Shown here: piece by piece, positions 17,329 to 27,313 of the stretch
Numbering within the stretch: the first letter of the stretch is position 1
Layout: every line of letters begins with the position of its first letter
Assembly: GCF_038039215.1 (NCBI RefSeq)
Contig: NZ_JBBPCL010000001.1
Span: 5,146,001-5,210,000 of the forward strand
Direction of reading: 5' to 3'
Length of the DNA stretch: 64,000 nucleotides
DNA from: Pseudonocardia sp. T1-2H
GTDB taxonomy: Bacteria > Actinomycetota > Actinomycetes > Mycobacteriales > Pseudonocardiaceae
The notes under the pieces: model-generated
Databases searched by the model: none
Told to the model about the DNA's origin: nothing
The model's input: the letters and a program-made list of their open reading frames with translations, nothing else
Made by a program: the position numbers and the translations under genes

Positions 17329-19668
17329 ATGAGGCAGCGTGCTGTAGTGACTGGGGGTGCGGGATTTCTGGGATCGCACCTTGTGGAGCGACTGCTCGGC
17401 GAAAATATTGACGTAGTATGTTTTGACAACTTCTCGACCAGCACACCGGACAACGTTGCACACCTGCAGGGATATGACGGATTCAGATTGGTGCGAGCCA
17501 ACGTCACTGACTACATATCCGTTCCCGGTCCGGTCGATTTCGTACTGCACTTTGCCTCGCCAGCATCGCCAATCGACTACGCCGACCTTCCCATTCAAAC
17601 TCTCAAGGTCGGCTCCATCGGCACCATGCATACATTGGGCCTTGCAAAGGAGAAGGGCGCACGTTATCTGCTGGCATCAACGTCCGAAACTTATGGCGAT
17701 CCGCTGGTGCATCCCCAGCCGGAAACCTACTGGGGAAACGTTAATCCCGTCGGACCGCGGTCGTGCTACGACGAGGCAAAACGCTTCTCAGAGGCAATGA
17801 CGACAGCGTACCGCACACGCCATGGCGTGAGCACTGCAATCATGCGGATATTTAATACTTACGGCCCCCGCATGCGGCCGAACGATGGTCGCGCTATTCC
17901 GACCTTCGTGCGCCAGGCCCTGACAGAACAGGCCATCACCGTTGCCGGCGACGGAAGTCAGACGCGCTCCGTGTGCTACGTCGATGATTTGATCGAGGCA
18001 ACACTCCGGCTACTCTTCTCGGACTTGAGCGGGCCGGTGAACGTCGGGAACCCCCACGAGCTATCGGTACTGAAGCTCGCTGAGATCGTTCGTGAACTTG
18101 CCGAATCGTCGTCGCGCATCGCGTTTGTTGACCGTCCTACAGACGATCCGTCGGTGCGCCAGCCAGAGATCAATGTGGCGCGCAGTCAACTCGACTGGGA
18201 GCCCACGGTGAGCCTGGAGGACGGGCTCAAGAGGACCATCAGCTGGTTCAGGGATCGCCCCGACCTCCTAGATTTAGGGTTCACCACCGTCCGGAGTCCG
18301 GCAATATTGGCATCAGCTCAGATCGCGCATGAGCAAAAGCGTCACAAGATCGCTGTTGTTGGTACAGGATATGTCGGGGCGGTCACATCCACCTGCTTTG
18401 CGGCGCTCGGCCACGACGTCTGCGGACTCGACACGGACCCCGTGCAGACGGGGCAGCTCAATCGCGGACAGGTTCCGTTCTATGAGCCGGGGCTCCCGGA
18501 GTTGCTGACATCCGCCCTGGCAACAGGCCGGCTACGATTCACCGACGAGCCCACGAATGCACTTGCGGACGCCGATTTCGTCTTCTTATGCGTCGGAACG
18601 CCACCGTCAGCAAGCGGCATGCCGGACCTCGTCCAGATCGAGGCTGCCGTCAAGTCTCTAGCGCCGCACCTTCGTCCGAACAGCGTGGTGGTCAACAAGT
18701 CGACCGTACCGGTAGGGCTGGGCAACTGGGCACGCACGATGCTGGAAGACGCACTGCCGCCCGATCGACGCTCAGCTTTCCACGTGGTTTCGAACCCGGA
18801 GTTCCTCCGCGAAGGCTCCGCCGTCGCAGACTTCCTACATCCGGACCGTATAGTGCTCGGCGGCGATGATGCAGGAGTTCATCGAGTAGCGGAGCTGTAC
18901 CAGCCAGTGCTTGATCAGGCCTTTACCGGCGGCCGAAGGACCCGAAAGCCCCAGCTGATCATGACGCAGCTCCAGTCGGCAGAGATGATCAAGTATGCGG
19001 CGAACGCATTTCTGGCATGCAAGATCAGTTTTGCGAACGAGATCGCCAACCTGTGCGAACTGGTCGGTGCGGACGCCCGCCAGGTCCTCCCGGCGATCGG
19101 CGCGGATCATCGCATCGGTCCGGCATTCCTGTCACCCGGGATCGGATGGGGCGGCTCCTGCTTCGGCAAGGACATCGCTGCCCTAGTGGCGACCGGCCAG
19201 GAATACGGATACGCGCCGCCGTTGCTGCACGCAGTCGTAGACGTGAACCAGATGCAACGCGCCGCAGCGATCCGCAAGCTGCAGCGGGAACTCCGTGTAC
19301 TCAAGGGTCGCCGAATTGCCATCCTGGGCTTGGCGTTCAAACCCTGTACCGACGACCTGCGTGACGCACCTGCTTTGGACATAGCGCGGCGTCTACTCGC
19401 GGCCGGAAGTATCGTCTCCGCTTATGACCCCGTCGTGAAGAAGCTACCTGACGACCTCGCGGCGATAAGGCTCGCGACCGACGTATACGATGCCGCCGAT
19501 CGCGTCGACGCAGTCGTCCTTGCTACTGAATGGTCCGAGTTCCTCGACATCGATGTGGACGCATTACGCCGAGTCATGAAGGGCGACCTCGTGCTCGATG
19601 GCCGAAACTTTCTCGCGGATGTAGCTTTTGCCGACTCGGGCGTGCGGCTTGAGGGGTTCGGCTGGTGA
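17329..19668 (+). CDS. Bifunctional UDP-glucuronate decarboxylase / UDP-glucose 6-dehydrogenase
   Basis: This is one 779-aa frame with two complete enzymes. Residues 1-320 are a UDP-glucuronate decarboxylase (UXS): [27 protein letters not shown], the catalytic TSETYGDP and [21 protein letters not shown], and [14 protein letters not shown] with the family arginine. A linker (about 321-337) leads to a UDP-glucose dehydrogenase at about 338-779: [60 protein letters not shown] with the nucleophilic Cys near 610, and [16 protein letters not shown]. The C-terminal half would oxidise UDP-glucose to UDP-glucuronate, which the N-terminal half decarboxylates to UDP-xylose. Both domains look catalytically intact. 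GC is below that of the neighbours, suggesting transfer. Confidence 0.9.
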   Translation: MRQRAVVTGGAGFLGSHLVERLLGENIDVVCFDNFSTSTPDNVAHLQGYDGFRLVRANVTDYISVPGPVDFVLHFASPASPIDYADLPIQTLKVGSIGTMHTLGLAKEKGARYLLASTSETYGDPLVHPQPETYWGNVNPVGPRSCYDEAKRFSEAMTTAYRTRHGVSTAIMRIFNTYGPRMRPNDGRAIPTFVRQALTEQAITVAGDGSQTRSVCYVDDLIEATLRLLFSDLSGPVNVGNPHELSVLKLAEIVRELAESSSRIAFVDRPTDDPSVRQPEINVARSQLDWEPTVSLEDGLKRTISWFRDRPDLLDLGFTTVRSPAILASAQIAHEQKRHKIAVVGTGYVGAVTSTCFAALGHDVCGLDTDPVQTGQLNRGQVPFYEPGLPELLTSALATGRLRFTDEPTNALADADFVFLCVGTPPSASGMPDLVQIEAAVKSLAPHLRPNSVVVNKSTVPVGLGNWARTMLEDALPPDRRSAFHVVSNPEFLREGSAVADFLHPDRIVLGGDDAGVHRVAELYQPVLDQAFTGGRRTRKPQLIMTQLQSAEMIKYAANAFLACKISFANEIANLCELVGADARQVLPAIGADHRIGPAFLSPGIGWGGSCFGKDIAALVATGQEYGYAPPLLHAVVDVNQMQRAAAIRKLQRELRVLKGRRIAILGLAFKPCTDDLRDAPALDIARRLLAAGSIVSAYDPVVKKLPDDLAAIRLATDVYDAADRVDAVVLATEWSEFLDIDVDALRRVMKGDLVLDGRNFLADVAFADSGVRLEGFGW

Positions 19669-19768
19669 TGGAGGCATCCGGTAGACGGTCCTGCTCAATG
19701 CGTGTTGTTCGGGCTCTCATCTACCGCCCTCCCGCGGGTACGTTTGGGGTCGGCGCAACTATCGAACG

Positions 19769-20294
19769 ATGAAGGGATCGGACGGTGACCTCGGGGACCT
19801 CGGTGCCTTCGCTCGTGATCGCCTGATCCGGCCCGACGACGCCCGCGGCGTCCTCGCCCTGCGCGTCCGGGGCGAGCAGGCTCTTACGCCGGACTCCCGG
19901 GTGGCGCTAGGCACCCGGCGCGACCGGTTCGGCCTGCCCGGCGCCCGGGTCGACCGGCGCCCGGCCGGCTCGGGCCGCGCCTCGATCCGGGCGACGCAGG
20001 AGGCCATCGGCAAGGCGTCGCAGGGTCCGGGCTCGGCCATGTCGAGCTCGTGCTGGGTGACGAGCGCCCGCTGGCCCTGCTGGAGGCAACTTCCACCACC
20101 TCGGCGCTACACGGAGGCACACCGACCCAGACGTGGGGGTGGTCGACGCCGACTGCCGGGTGCACGGCGTCCGGAACCTCTACGTCGCGGGCAGCTCGGT
20201 GTTCCCGACCTACGGATGTTGCACCCCGACGCTCACCGTTGTGGAGCTGGCCCTCCGTTCGGCCGACCACCTCACGAAGCAGCTGGCCGGTTGA
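19769..20294 (+). pseudogene. GMC oxidoreductase, 3' remnant with frameshift
   Basis: The fragment begins near 19769 with a frame giving DSRVALGTRRDRFGLPGARV and SIRATQEAIGKA. It then shifts frame (GHVELVLGDERPLALLE) and shifts again to GGNFHHLGATRRHTDPDVG and the hallmark end NLYVAGSSVFPT...PTLTVVELALRSADHL before a TGA at 20292. These are the C-terminal blocks of glucose-methanol-choline oxidoreductases. The N-terminal FAD-binding half is missing and at least two indels are present, so it is not functional. Family members near glycosyltransferase genes are common in actinobacteria. Confidence 0.7.
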
Positions 20295-20319
20295 GCCGGC
20301 GCCGCCCCAGCGGGGCTCC

Positions 20320-21540
20320 GTGACAACGCAACCCCCCAGGCCCAAAAGAGACCTGCCGCGCCGGTGGGTCCTCGCCGCGGGGGCCCTGGTGCTCGGCCTG
20401 GTCGTCGCGGTCGCCCTCTTGGACCAGGCGCTCGGCCCGTCACCACGTCCACCGCAGGTGCCCGGCACGGCCCCGACGACGGAACCGCCGCTGCCCGCCT
20501 CGACATGCCTCAGCGAAGGCGGTGTGGGGATCGGCGCCGGGGACGACGCCCAGAGCGTGGTGAACCGGCACCGACCCGGCACCACGTACATCGTCAAGGC
20601 TGGTATCCACCTGCGGAACTTCAGCGTCCAGCCGAAGTCGGGTGACCGGTTCTGCGGTGAGCCGGGCGCCGTGCTGGACGGCGGACGGAGCCTCCCGTCG
20701 GCATTCTCGGGCGGGGCGAGCAACGTGACCCTGGACTCGATCACGGTGCGGGACTACGAGAGCGGCAGGCAAGGCGCAGCCATCCAGCCGGAGCCCGGTG
20801 CCAGCGGTTGGGTGGTCCGTAACGTGTCGGCCCTGCACAACTCCTGGGCAGGCCTTCTGGCCTCCGATGGCATGAAGATCCTCGGTGGCCACTACAACGA
20901 CAACGACCAAATGGGGATCGGCGGCAACGCGACCACCGGGATCATCCTGGACGGCCTCGACGGCGATCCGGCCACCCTGGACGGGCCGGAGCTGGCCCAC
21001 AATCACACGCTCCACGCCCCTTGCGACTTCGAGGGCGGGGGCATGAAGTGGGACGTCGGGCAGGTCACTGTCCGAAACGCTCATGTCCACGACAACGCCT
21101 GCAAGGGGCTCTGGGCCGACATCAACGCCCACGACGCGCTCATCGAAAACAACCTGGTCGAGGGAAACCGGGCGGAGGGGATCTTCTACGAAATCAGCCA
21201 GGGTGCTGTCATCCGCAACAATTGGGTCTACCGCAACGGATTTGGCGCCTCGAGTTGGTATTGGGGCGGCGGCATAACGGGGGCCTCCAGCTCAAACGTC
21301 GAGGTTTACGGCAATCGCCTGTCCGGCAACTACAACGGGATCACCGGGATCCAGCAGGACCGGCCCGACTCGACGCCGCCTCCCCACCTGCTTACCGGCT
21401 TCCACGTCCACGACAACTTGATCTGCGCCACGGGCGACGGGGGGTACCCCACCGGGGTGGCGGCCGACGACGGCACCGACCTCGCAGACCGAGGTATCAG
21501 TTTTACCGGCAACACCATCCAGCCGGCCGCTTGCGAGTAG
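20320..21540 (+). CDS. Membrane-anchored right-handed beta-helix protein
   Basis: The product (406 aa) begins at GTG 20320, just after the GMC remnant. It has an N-terminal membrane anchor (about residues 20-40, WVLAAGALVLGLVVAVALL), a Pro/Thr linker, and then repeated short strands typical of a right-handed parallel beta-helix: SNVTLDSITVRDYESG, SGWVVRNVSALHNSWAG, VTVRNAHVHDNACKGLW, DALIENNLVEGNRAEGIFYE, AVIRNNWVYRNGF, NVEVYGNRLSGNYNG. Such proteins often bind or cleave polysaccharide outside the cell. A role in trimming or modifying the polymer made here is plausible, but no catalytic residues can be assigned. Confidence 0.75.
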   Translation: MTTQPPRPKRDLPRRWVLAAGALVLGLVVAVALLDQALGPSPRPPQVPGTAPTTEPPLPASTCLSEGGVGIGAGDDAQSVVNRHRPGTTYIVKAGIHLRNFSVQPKSGDRFCGEPGAVLDGGRSLPSAFSGGASNVTLDSITVRDYESGRQGAAIQPEPGASGWVVRNVSALHNSWAGLLASDGMKILGGHYNDNDQMGIGGNATTGIILDGLDGDPATLDGPELAHNHTLHAPCDFEGGGMKWDVGQVTVRNAHVHDNACKGLWADINAHDALIENNLVEGNRAEGIFYEISQGAVIRNNWVYRNGFGASSWYWGGGITGASSSNVEVYGNRLSGNYNGITGIQQDRPDSTPPPHLLTGFHVHDNLICATGDGGYPTGVAADDGTDLADRGISFTGNTIQPAACE

Positions 21541-21598
21541 AGAGGGTGGTAGACGCCCATGACCCGATTCGCCGTATCGGTGTTCGACCGCCACCGGT

Positions 21599-21880
21599 GA
21601 CCAATCCTGCGCGCCGCGTTGCCGACTTGATCTGTGTCGCCATCAGCGCACCCGCCCAGGAGTTGCTGGCCTGTTGGTGCGCCCGCCTCGCGTTACCCGT
21701 CACCGCCGACAGCTACGAGCCCAGACGGCTGCGGCTGCACATCCTGGCCGTCCCCGGACGCATCGTGCACGCCGCCCGCCGGCGCCAGTTGCGTACCGAC
21801 ACCAACTGGCCCCGGGCCGAGATCATCACCACCACACACGCGTCTCGCAGCGCTCGCTGCCCCATGACCACCACACCACC
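21599..21880 (+). mobile_element. IS1380-type transposase, 3' remnant
   Basis: The frame reads EPRRLRLHILAVPGRIVHA, then RRRQLRTDTNWPRAEIITT. This resembles the C-terminal tail of IS1380-family transposases (a WEPRRLRLRLF-like block followed by RRR..LR....WPW...I). The catalytic DDE core and the 5' part are missing, and the frame breaks after about 21870. No terminal inverted repeat was identified. The following 280 bases, up to the glycosyltransferase start, hold no other gene. Confidence 0.55.
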
Positions 21881-22160
21881 GCCCGAGGACCAGGAACCTC
21901 GGAGCAGCGGCCGACCGCAGGGCCGGAAATCACCCCTGCCCACCTGAGAACAACGCGCCGGCGTGATCACCAGCGGCAACCAAGATCACAGTACGGACGT
22001 TACGAAAGATCGAGGCAAGCATGCCGAACGCCTTGTGACCTCGCCGGACGGCATGGTAGGAAGGCCCTTCTGCGACATTCCACCGTGCTCCGGATATCGT
22101 TGCCCTTTACACCGACACTTCGCCTTCCGGTCACCGAATCCCTTGTCTGGAGGTTTTGTC

Positions 22161-23120
22161 GTGGCGAGCGCTGTCCTTTCTATTACCATGCCCACCCGCA
22201 ACCGTCCCGAATTGCTCGAACGAGCATTGCGCTCGCTCGTCACGGCGATGGCGCCGGTGGCGGAACACGTCGAGATCACTGTTTCGGACGGCTCGGACGA
22301 CGACACCAGCGGGCACGTGGTGGAGCGTCTGCTCAAGGACTGGCCGGGCGGCCACCGCTACGTCCGGAACCGTCCGGCCCTGACGCTGGTCGAGAACATG
22401 AACCGCGCAGCGGAGCTGGCCACCGGCGAGTGGGTCCAACAGCTGGATGACGACGACCTCATGCTGCCCAGGTGCGGACAGCCCATGATCGACGGCCTCC
22501 GCCGCGCGGCACCCCAGGAGCAGGTCCTGGTGTTCGGGGCTCACATCGTAGATGCCGATGGCGTCACGCGGCGTAAGCAGATCTTCGAGCGGGAGCAGTA
22601 CCTGTCGCCCAGAGAGGCGCTTCGGCGGCTACTACGCAACTCCTCCTTCGTGCGAGAACCGATGGTGGTCGTACGCAGGGCTGCGCTCGTCGAGGCGGGC
22701 CTGTTCGAGCTCGAGGTGGGCGACGCGGCCGACACCGACATGTGGGTCCGGCTGTTCTCCCGCCACGGCGTACGCTGCCTGCCCGTCACCACCTGCGCAT
22801 ACACGATCCACGAGGCTGCGGCCACCATGGGCATGTGGAACCCACGCACGATCGAGACGCTCGGCACCGTGTTCGACCGGGCCGTCGCTTCCGGCGTCGT
22901 CCCTGAGCGCGAGGTGCGGCGCTGGCAGGCAGACTTCATGCATCAGTTCATCCTGGCCGGTGCCTACCGCCGCCTGCGAGTGCGGCGGCGGACCGAGGCC
23001 AGGGACGTGCTGCAGCTGTTCCGTCTCCCGGCGGTCAGGGCGCTCGGCCCGTCGCCCAAGTGGCTGCCGGTCCGGCTCGCGTTCACGACCGCGGCCGCCA
23101 TCCCGCTCTGGGCAGCCTAG
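22161..23120 (+). CDS. Family 2 glycosyltransferase
   Basis: This 319-aa GT-A glycosyltransferase starts at GTG 22161, with GGAGG at 22149-22153. The N-terminal nucleotide-binding part is LSITMPTRNRPELLERALRS. VSDGSDDDTSG follows, the metal site is QLDDDDLMLP (about residues 97-106), and a further acidic loop is GDAADTDMWVRLF (about 192-204). No membrane helix is evident, so it should act on the cytoplasmic face, adding one sugar to the lipid-linked repeat unit. Donor and acceptor are unknown. It is convergent with the next glycosyltransferase gene. Confidence 0.85.
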   Translation: MASAVLSITMPTRNRPELLERALRSLVTAMAPVAEHVEITVSDGSDDDTSGHVVERLLKDWPGGHRYVRNRPALTLVENMNRAAELATGEWVQQLDDDDLMLPRCGQPMIDGLRRAAPQEQVLVFGAHIVDADGVTRRKQIFEREQYLSPREALRRLLRNSSFVREPMVVVRRAALVEAGLFELEVGDAADTDMWVRLFSRHGVRCLPVTTCAYTIHEAAATMGMWNPRTIETLGTVFDRAVASGVVPEREVRRWQADFMHQFILAGAYRRLRVRRRTEARDVLQLFRLPAVRALGPSPKWLPVRLAFTTAAAIPLWAA

Positions 23121-23199
23121 CGGAGGTGTCCGCGACATCCGCGACGTGCAGGCCGGCCCCGGACCTCGTCGACGGCTGGGTCCTCCAGCGGGCTCACGG

Positions 23200-24189
23200 T
23201 CATGGCGGCCCGCGTCGCTCTGCCGCAGCAGCCAGGCGGTAAACGGCCTCGCGGAACCGATACTGGGCGGGTGGTGGGAGCGTGGCGACCAGCCGTCGCC
23301 CGAGCGGGAAGTTGTTCTTGAACAACGCACGCTCGAACCGGCTGTCCGGGGTCGTCGACGGCGGATGCCGCAGCGGGCGCTCGATCGGATGCGCGGGAAC
23401 GGCACCCGCGCGACGCGACGGGCGCCTGGTATGGGTGGCCTCGCTGTCGAAACCGATGTTGGTGATGACGTTCCTGGCGGGCATCACCGACACCCCCCCG
23501 TTGATCAGAAGCGCCAGCGTCCACGCGAAGCCCCAGGAGTCGAGGCGGCCTTCATAGACACCGTCGAACTTCTGGCTGGTGATGCGGTACTCGCTGAGCG
23601 GCATCCTCGACCGGACCAGCGCACGCGCCTCCGGTTCCCCCCATCTGGTCATCGTCGGGTCGTACCGAGCCCACGCCCTCCGCCACGTCGCCCATCCCCA
23701 GATCGGAGCCGTCCGGCTGAAGAGGTAGCTGGCCTCGTTCCCGCCCCACGTCCCCAGCGGATTGTGCCCGCCGATCATCATCACCTCGGGGGTGTCGCGG
23801 TACCGCTCGAGCAGCTCGGCGCAGAAAGGGAAGAAGTCGACAGTGGGCAGACAGTCATCCTCGAGAATGATGCCGCTGTCCTCGTGGGCGAGGAACCAGT
23901 CGATCGCAGCGCCGACGCCACGCTTGCAGCCGAGATTGCCGGGCTGGTACAGCCGCTGCACCTCGCAGGGCCAGGTGACGTCGTCAAGCACCCGGCGCGT
24001 GCGCTCACAGCGATCAACATCTGAGGGGACGTCGGCACGAGGCCCGTCAGCGGCAAGGTACAGCCGCCGGGGGGCTGCAGCCCGAACAGCCTCGAACACA
24101 CGCTGAGTCTTCTCCGGACGATTGAACGCGATCATCAGCAACGGGACGTCAGCGGCAGGACGCACGTGGAACGGACCTCCTTCTGCCAC
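23200..24189 (-). CDS. GT-A type sugar transferase (HlpA-like)
   Basis: This 329-aa protein begins PLLMIAFNRPEKTQRVFEAV and carries YQPGNLGCKRGVGAAIDWFL, then an acidic site IILEDDCLP (about residues 107-115) in place of a DxD motif. GGHNPLGTWGG and APIWGWATWRRAWARYD follow. This set is typical of the nucleotide-diphospho-sugar transferase group often annotated with the HlpA name, which adds sugars in surface-polysaccharide clusters. Length is normal and the gene is intact. The 79 bases to the convergent family 2 gene contain no other feature. Confidence 0.75.
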   Translation of the reverse strand: MAEGGPFHVRPAADVPLLMIAFNRPEKTQRVFEAVRAAAPRRLYLAADGPRADVPSDVDRCERTRRVLDDVTWPCEVQRLYQPGNLGCKRGVGAAIDWFLAHEDSGIILEDDCLPTVDFFPFCAELLERYRDTPEVMMIGGHNPLGTWGGNEASYLFSRTAPIWGWATWRRAWARYDPTMTRWGEPEARALVRSRMPLSEYRITSQKFDGVYEGRLDSWGFAWTLALLINGGVSVMPARNVITNIGFDSEATHTRRPSRRAGAVPAHPIERPLRHPPSTTPDSRFERALFKNNFPLGRRLVATLPPPAQYRFREAVYRLAAAAERRGPP

Positions 24190-24344
24190 AAGGTCGCACA
24201 GTCGACATGCTAGTCAGCAGGCTTGGCGCTAGTAGACTCTTCGCCGCTTGGCGATCTGCGCCCCGCCTGAGCCTAATCGAACAAGCATTGGCTGGCCATG
24301 AGCCGGTCGGGGATTGTCAAGCAATGGTGCAACTGCTATTGGTG

Positions 24345-25205
24345 GGACTACTTGCGTTCGGCGGCGAGGCGGCCGTCGAAGGAGATCTCGAAGGCGTTGA
24401 GGGCCGGCTTCGAGCGCATCGTCCAGCGGCGTTGCTCGGTCCCGTGAGATCGAGGCTCATGATCGCCATGTAGACGCACTTCAGGGCGCCTGCTCGTTGC
24501 GGAGGTGCCCGCCGGCCTTGACCGCGCGCCAATCCGGGAGTTGACCGAGTCGATCGCGTTGGTCGAGCAGAGGACCTTGCGGATCTCGGCGTCGAAGTGT
24601 CTGTTACGAAGTCGGCGTGTCGGGGACTGCAAGAAGATCGACCTAAGTCCTGATCATGGAAGCAGCACCGATGACTGACATGACGGCCGCAGACTCGGCC
24701 ACTGTGGATGCCTCTGACGTTGCGGATGAGACCCGGGCGAGAGCGGGTTGGACGCGATCGAGGAACAGTTGATCGACGGTTGGCCGACGAGCAATCGTCA
24801 ATACTTGTGAATGAAGATCTTTTAGGCGGCTTCGGGTTGTAGGTGTTCGTCGGGCCGTTCGACGAGCTTGCCGGCCTCGAACAGACACGTAGACGTAGTC
24901 CACGTGCGACAGATCCCGCTGCGAGAAGGTGCGCTGCTCGGCTTTACAGGTCTCGGCCAGCTTCGTGATCACCGACGCCGACAACCCGGCCGAGCTGCGG
25001 CGGTCGTTCACCCGCGGTGCGACCACCTCGACCGCGCCGGCGCTGGTCAGGACCTCCCGAGGCTGGTGAGAGCCGTTGCGCACCCCCAGCCGGCGGCCGT
25101 GCTCGTCGCGCTCGGCCGAGGGCCACCGCCGTTTGATGATGCGTTGGAAAACCAGCACTCAACGCCTTCGAGATCGCCTTCGGCGGCGGCTTCACCGCCT
25201 GACGC
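24345..25205. mobile_element. IS256-type transposase fragments on both strands
   Basis: Several broken pieces of IS256-family transposase lie here. On the minus strand, 24632-24348 gives EIRKVLCSTNAIDSVNSRI and the tail KPALNAFEISFDGRLAAERK, with a frame change between them. Also on the minus strand, about 25158-24870 gives DEHGRRLGVRNGSHQPREVL, then after a deletion AGLSASVITKLAETCKAEQR. On the plus strand at 25141-25203, a separate tail reads MRWKTST then NAFEIAFGGGFTA before a stop. At least two copies in opposite orientation have collapsed into each other. None can be functional. Confidence 0.65.
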
Positions 25206-25260
25206 ATGTAACCCCTTCACCTGCAGTTACACCGCTCAATTGACGATCCGTCCCGCCCGC

Positions 25261-25534
25261 ACGTGCACGACGATGAGCTGTGTGTTCCTCATTTCGCCTG
25301 GTCCATTCAGGTGGTTCGGCCTCGGGACGCTCACGCTCCGGCACCACTGGACGAGCAATGGGGGGAGTGCACGCAGGGCGGAGAGGGTCAGGGCATGAGC
25401 GTTGCCAGAACCGACGGAATCCGGCCGATACCGATCCGGTCACTCGTGGTCCGCTCCTCGCGCAGATCGTGGGAGCCGGGTTACGTCCGCGCGGTAATCG
25501 GGATCGATGCCATCACCTCCCTGGTCCCCGGGGT
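25261..25534 (+). repeat. Copy A of an inverted ~275-bp repeat (promoter and first codons of a priming sugar transferase)
   Basis: This block is nearly identical (by eye, roughly 90 percent or more) to the reverse complement of 37687-37963. Shared landmarks are ATTCAGGTGGTT, CTCGGGACGCTCACGCTCC, GACGAGCAATGGGG, ATCCGGCCGATACCGATCC and CGCGCAGATCGTGGGAGC. It contains the upstream region and about 45 codons of the gene that is complete at 36352-37824. Homology stops abruptly near 25534, where the sequence leads into the Wzz-kinase gene. Confidence 0.85.
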
Positions 25535-25574
25535 GCGAGTCCTTCAGACCGGGAGGGGGTTCGGTGGAAGGTAA
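25395..25574 (+). pseudogene. Truncated 5' copy of the priming sugar transferase gene
   Basis: The frame from ATG 25395 encodes SVARTDGIRPIPIRSLVVRS and on to AVIGIDAITSLVPG, matching the first 45 or so residues of the transferase at 36352-37824. It then diverges and stops at 25574, giving a 59-aa product. The stop lies ten bases inside the Wzz-kinase gene (GTG 25564), so if translated it could help deliver ribosomes to that gene. It has no catalytic domain. Confidence 0.75.
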
Positions 25575-27312
25575 CCGCGAGTTCAGAGTGTCCGAGACAC
25601 CATCGGGGCCGGACGGGAACAGCAATTGGGTCGGCGGACCAGGTCTCGTCAGGTCGCTGTGGCGATACCGGCTCGTCATCGTGGCCGTGGCAGCATTCGT
25701 CGCCGTCGCAGGGTTCGCCGCATCGTTTTTGCTTCCGGCCCAATACGAGGCGCAGGCCAGCCTGTACCTGCGCGATCCAGGCGGCGCCGAGGTCCTGACC
25801 CTGGACAAGTCCACCCCCCAGTCGGGCGACCACGCCGTCTTCATGGCCACACAGGCCGGGCTCGCCGGCTCAGACGAGGTGTACGGGCGGGCGCTGCAAC
25901 TCCTCAATCTCAGCGGGACACCCGAGGACCTCAGGCGCTTCGTGGCGGTGGCGCCCTCAGCCGATCTCGCGTCCATCTCGATCCGTGCCACCTCGGGCGA
26001 CCCCGTCGAGGCCGCGGACCTGGCCAACGCCGTCGGTACTGCCTACCAGCAGGTGTCCGGAGAGCGCATTGCCGCGGAGTCCGTTGCCGTGACCGAGCGA
26101 CTGAGGCTGGTCAGGGCCCAACGGGAGGCCGAGTTCGACTCCCTCAGAGCGCAGGCCACGCAGGCGAGCGGTCCGGCGCAAGCCATCCTGGAGCAGAGGG
26201 GGTTGCACGTGGCCAATCTGATCGGCGCGTTGCAGGTCCACGAGGACAACGTCGCTGCCCAGACCGCGCTGTACGGATCGGGGGTCGAATCGTTCGAGCA
26301 GGCGGTTCCACCGGTTGCGTCGTCGCAGCCCACGCCACTGATGCTCGCCCTGGTAGGCGCGGCGATCGGGTTGATCGCGGCCGGTGGCTGGGCGTGGTGG
26401 GCGGCCGGGCGGAACCGCCGCGTCGAGGCGGAGGGCGATGCCGGGGCGGTCCTCGGGGTTCCGCTGCTCGGCGAGACGCCGCGGTTGGGCGTGAACCCGA
26501 GTGGGACAGGTGGACCATCGTCGACGCCGGACGAGTTGGATCCGGTCGCCGCGGAGGCCTACCACTTCGTACTGGCCTCGTTGGAGCATGCCCTCTCCAG
26601 GGTGGGCGGCAAGGTCGTCGCCGTGGCCAGCGCGGGGCCGGGCGACGGGAAGACCACGACCGTCCTCAACGTCGCGCTCGCGGCCAGGCGGGAAGGCTGC
26701 AGGGTGCTGCTGGTCGATGCCGACGAGCGCACGCGACGGCTGTCGAAGCTGAGTCGCGACAACGGACACTTCGACGTGATCGGCACGGGTCACGACGGCG
26801 ACGAGTGCCCGGCGGTTGCCAGCAGTGGAACGGTGCTGCAGATCGGGCCGAGCGAGCGGAACGGGCACCACCCGGCCCTCTTCTTCCGGTCGCCGGCCTT
26901 CGGCAAGATGATCAGTTTCTCGGGTGAGCCGGCCGACCTCGTGCTGATCGACACCCCCGCGCTGCTCGGTGTGTCGGAGGCCGTCACGATCGCCGATCAG
27001 GCCGATGCCATTCTCCTGGTGGTCGACCGGGGCACCTCGTTGGCCGACCTGCGGCGCGCTCGCGAAAGACTCGGCTTCACCAACACCCCGCTGATCGGAT
27101 ACGTGCTAAACCGCGCGTCGCCGCGACGCGCTTACACGAGCAGCGGCAGCGCCGGTCGGGGCTCGCCCGCCGGGGGCCTGCTGCGCCACTGGGGCGGGAG
27201 ACCGTCCTGGACGATGCCGGCAGTGATGGCGCGGCCCCGACCGTTCGGCCGCAGCCGGGCCGGTGCCGGCACCGCGGCGTCGCCGTCCGCGAACGGCGGC
27301 AGGTCGGCATGA
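25564..27312 (+). CDS. Wzz-type chain-length protein fused to a Wzc/CpsD-like kinase domain
   Basis: The product has 582 aa from GTG 25564, preceded by GGGAGGGGG. The first membrane helix is at about residues 33-53 (RLVIVAVAAFVAVAGF). An extracytoplasmic Wzz region with a coiled segment follows, and a second helix is at about 260-283. The cytoplasmic P-loop domain has SAGPGDGKTTTVLN (Walker A), RVLLVDADERTRR (Walker A') and LVLIDTPALLGVSEA (Walker B). The C-terminal tail is basic and has only one visible Tyr, unlike the Tyr-rich tails of the kinases at 52-55 kb, so autophosphorylation may be limited. First gene of Wzx/Wzy module 1, driven by the promoter in repeat copy A. Confidence 0.82.
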   Translation: MEGNREFRVSETPSGPDGNSNWVGGPGLVRSLWRYRLVIVAVAAFVAVAGFAASFLLPAQYEAQASLYLRDPGGAEVLTLDKSTPQSGDHAVFMATQAGLAGSDEVYGRALQLLNLSGTPEDLRRFVAVAPSADLASISIRATSGDPVEAADLANAVGTAYQQVSGERIAAESVAVTERLRLVRAQREAEFDSLRAQATQASGPAQAILEQRGLHVANLIGALQVHEDNVAAQTALYGSGVESFEQAVPPVASSQPTPLMLALVGAAIGLIAAGGWAWWAAGRNRRVEAEGDAGAVLGVPLLGETPRLGVNPSGTGGPSSTPDELDPVAAEAYHFVLASLEHALSRVGGKVVAVASAGPGDGKTTTVLNVALAARREGCRVLLVDADERTRRLSKLSRDNGHFDVIGTGHDGDECPAVASSGTVLQIGPSERNGHHPALFFRSPAFGKMISFSGEPADLVLIDTPALLGVSEAVTIADQADAILLVVDRGTSLADLRRARERLGFTNTPLIGYVLNRASPRRAYTSSGSAGRGSPAGGLLRHWGGRPSWTMPAVMARPRPFGRSRAGAGTAASPSANGGRSA

Positions 27313-27313
27313 G

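Noticed and set aside
24655..24790. Possible N-terminus of another IS256 transposase on the plus strand (MTDMTAADSATVDASDVADE)
   Set aside because: Too short and frame-broken to separate from chance in this mosaic; mentioned only as part of the IS256 remnants.
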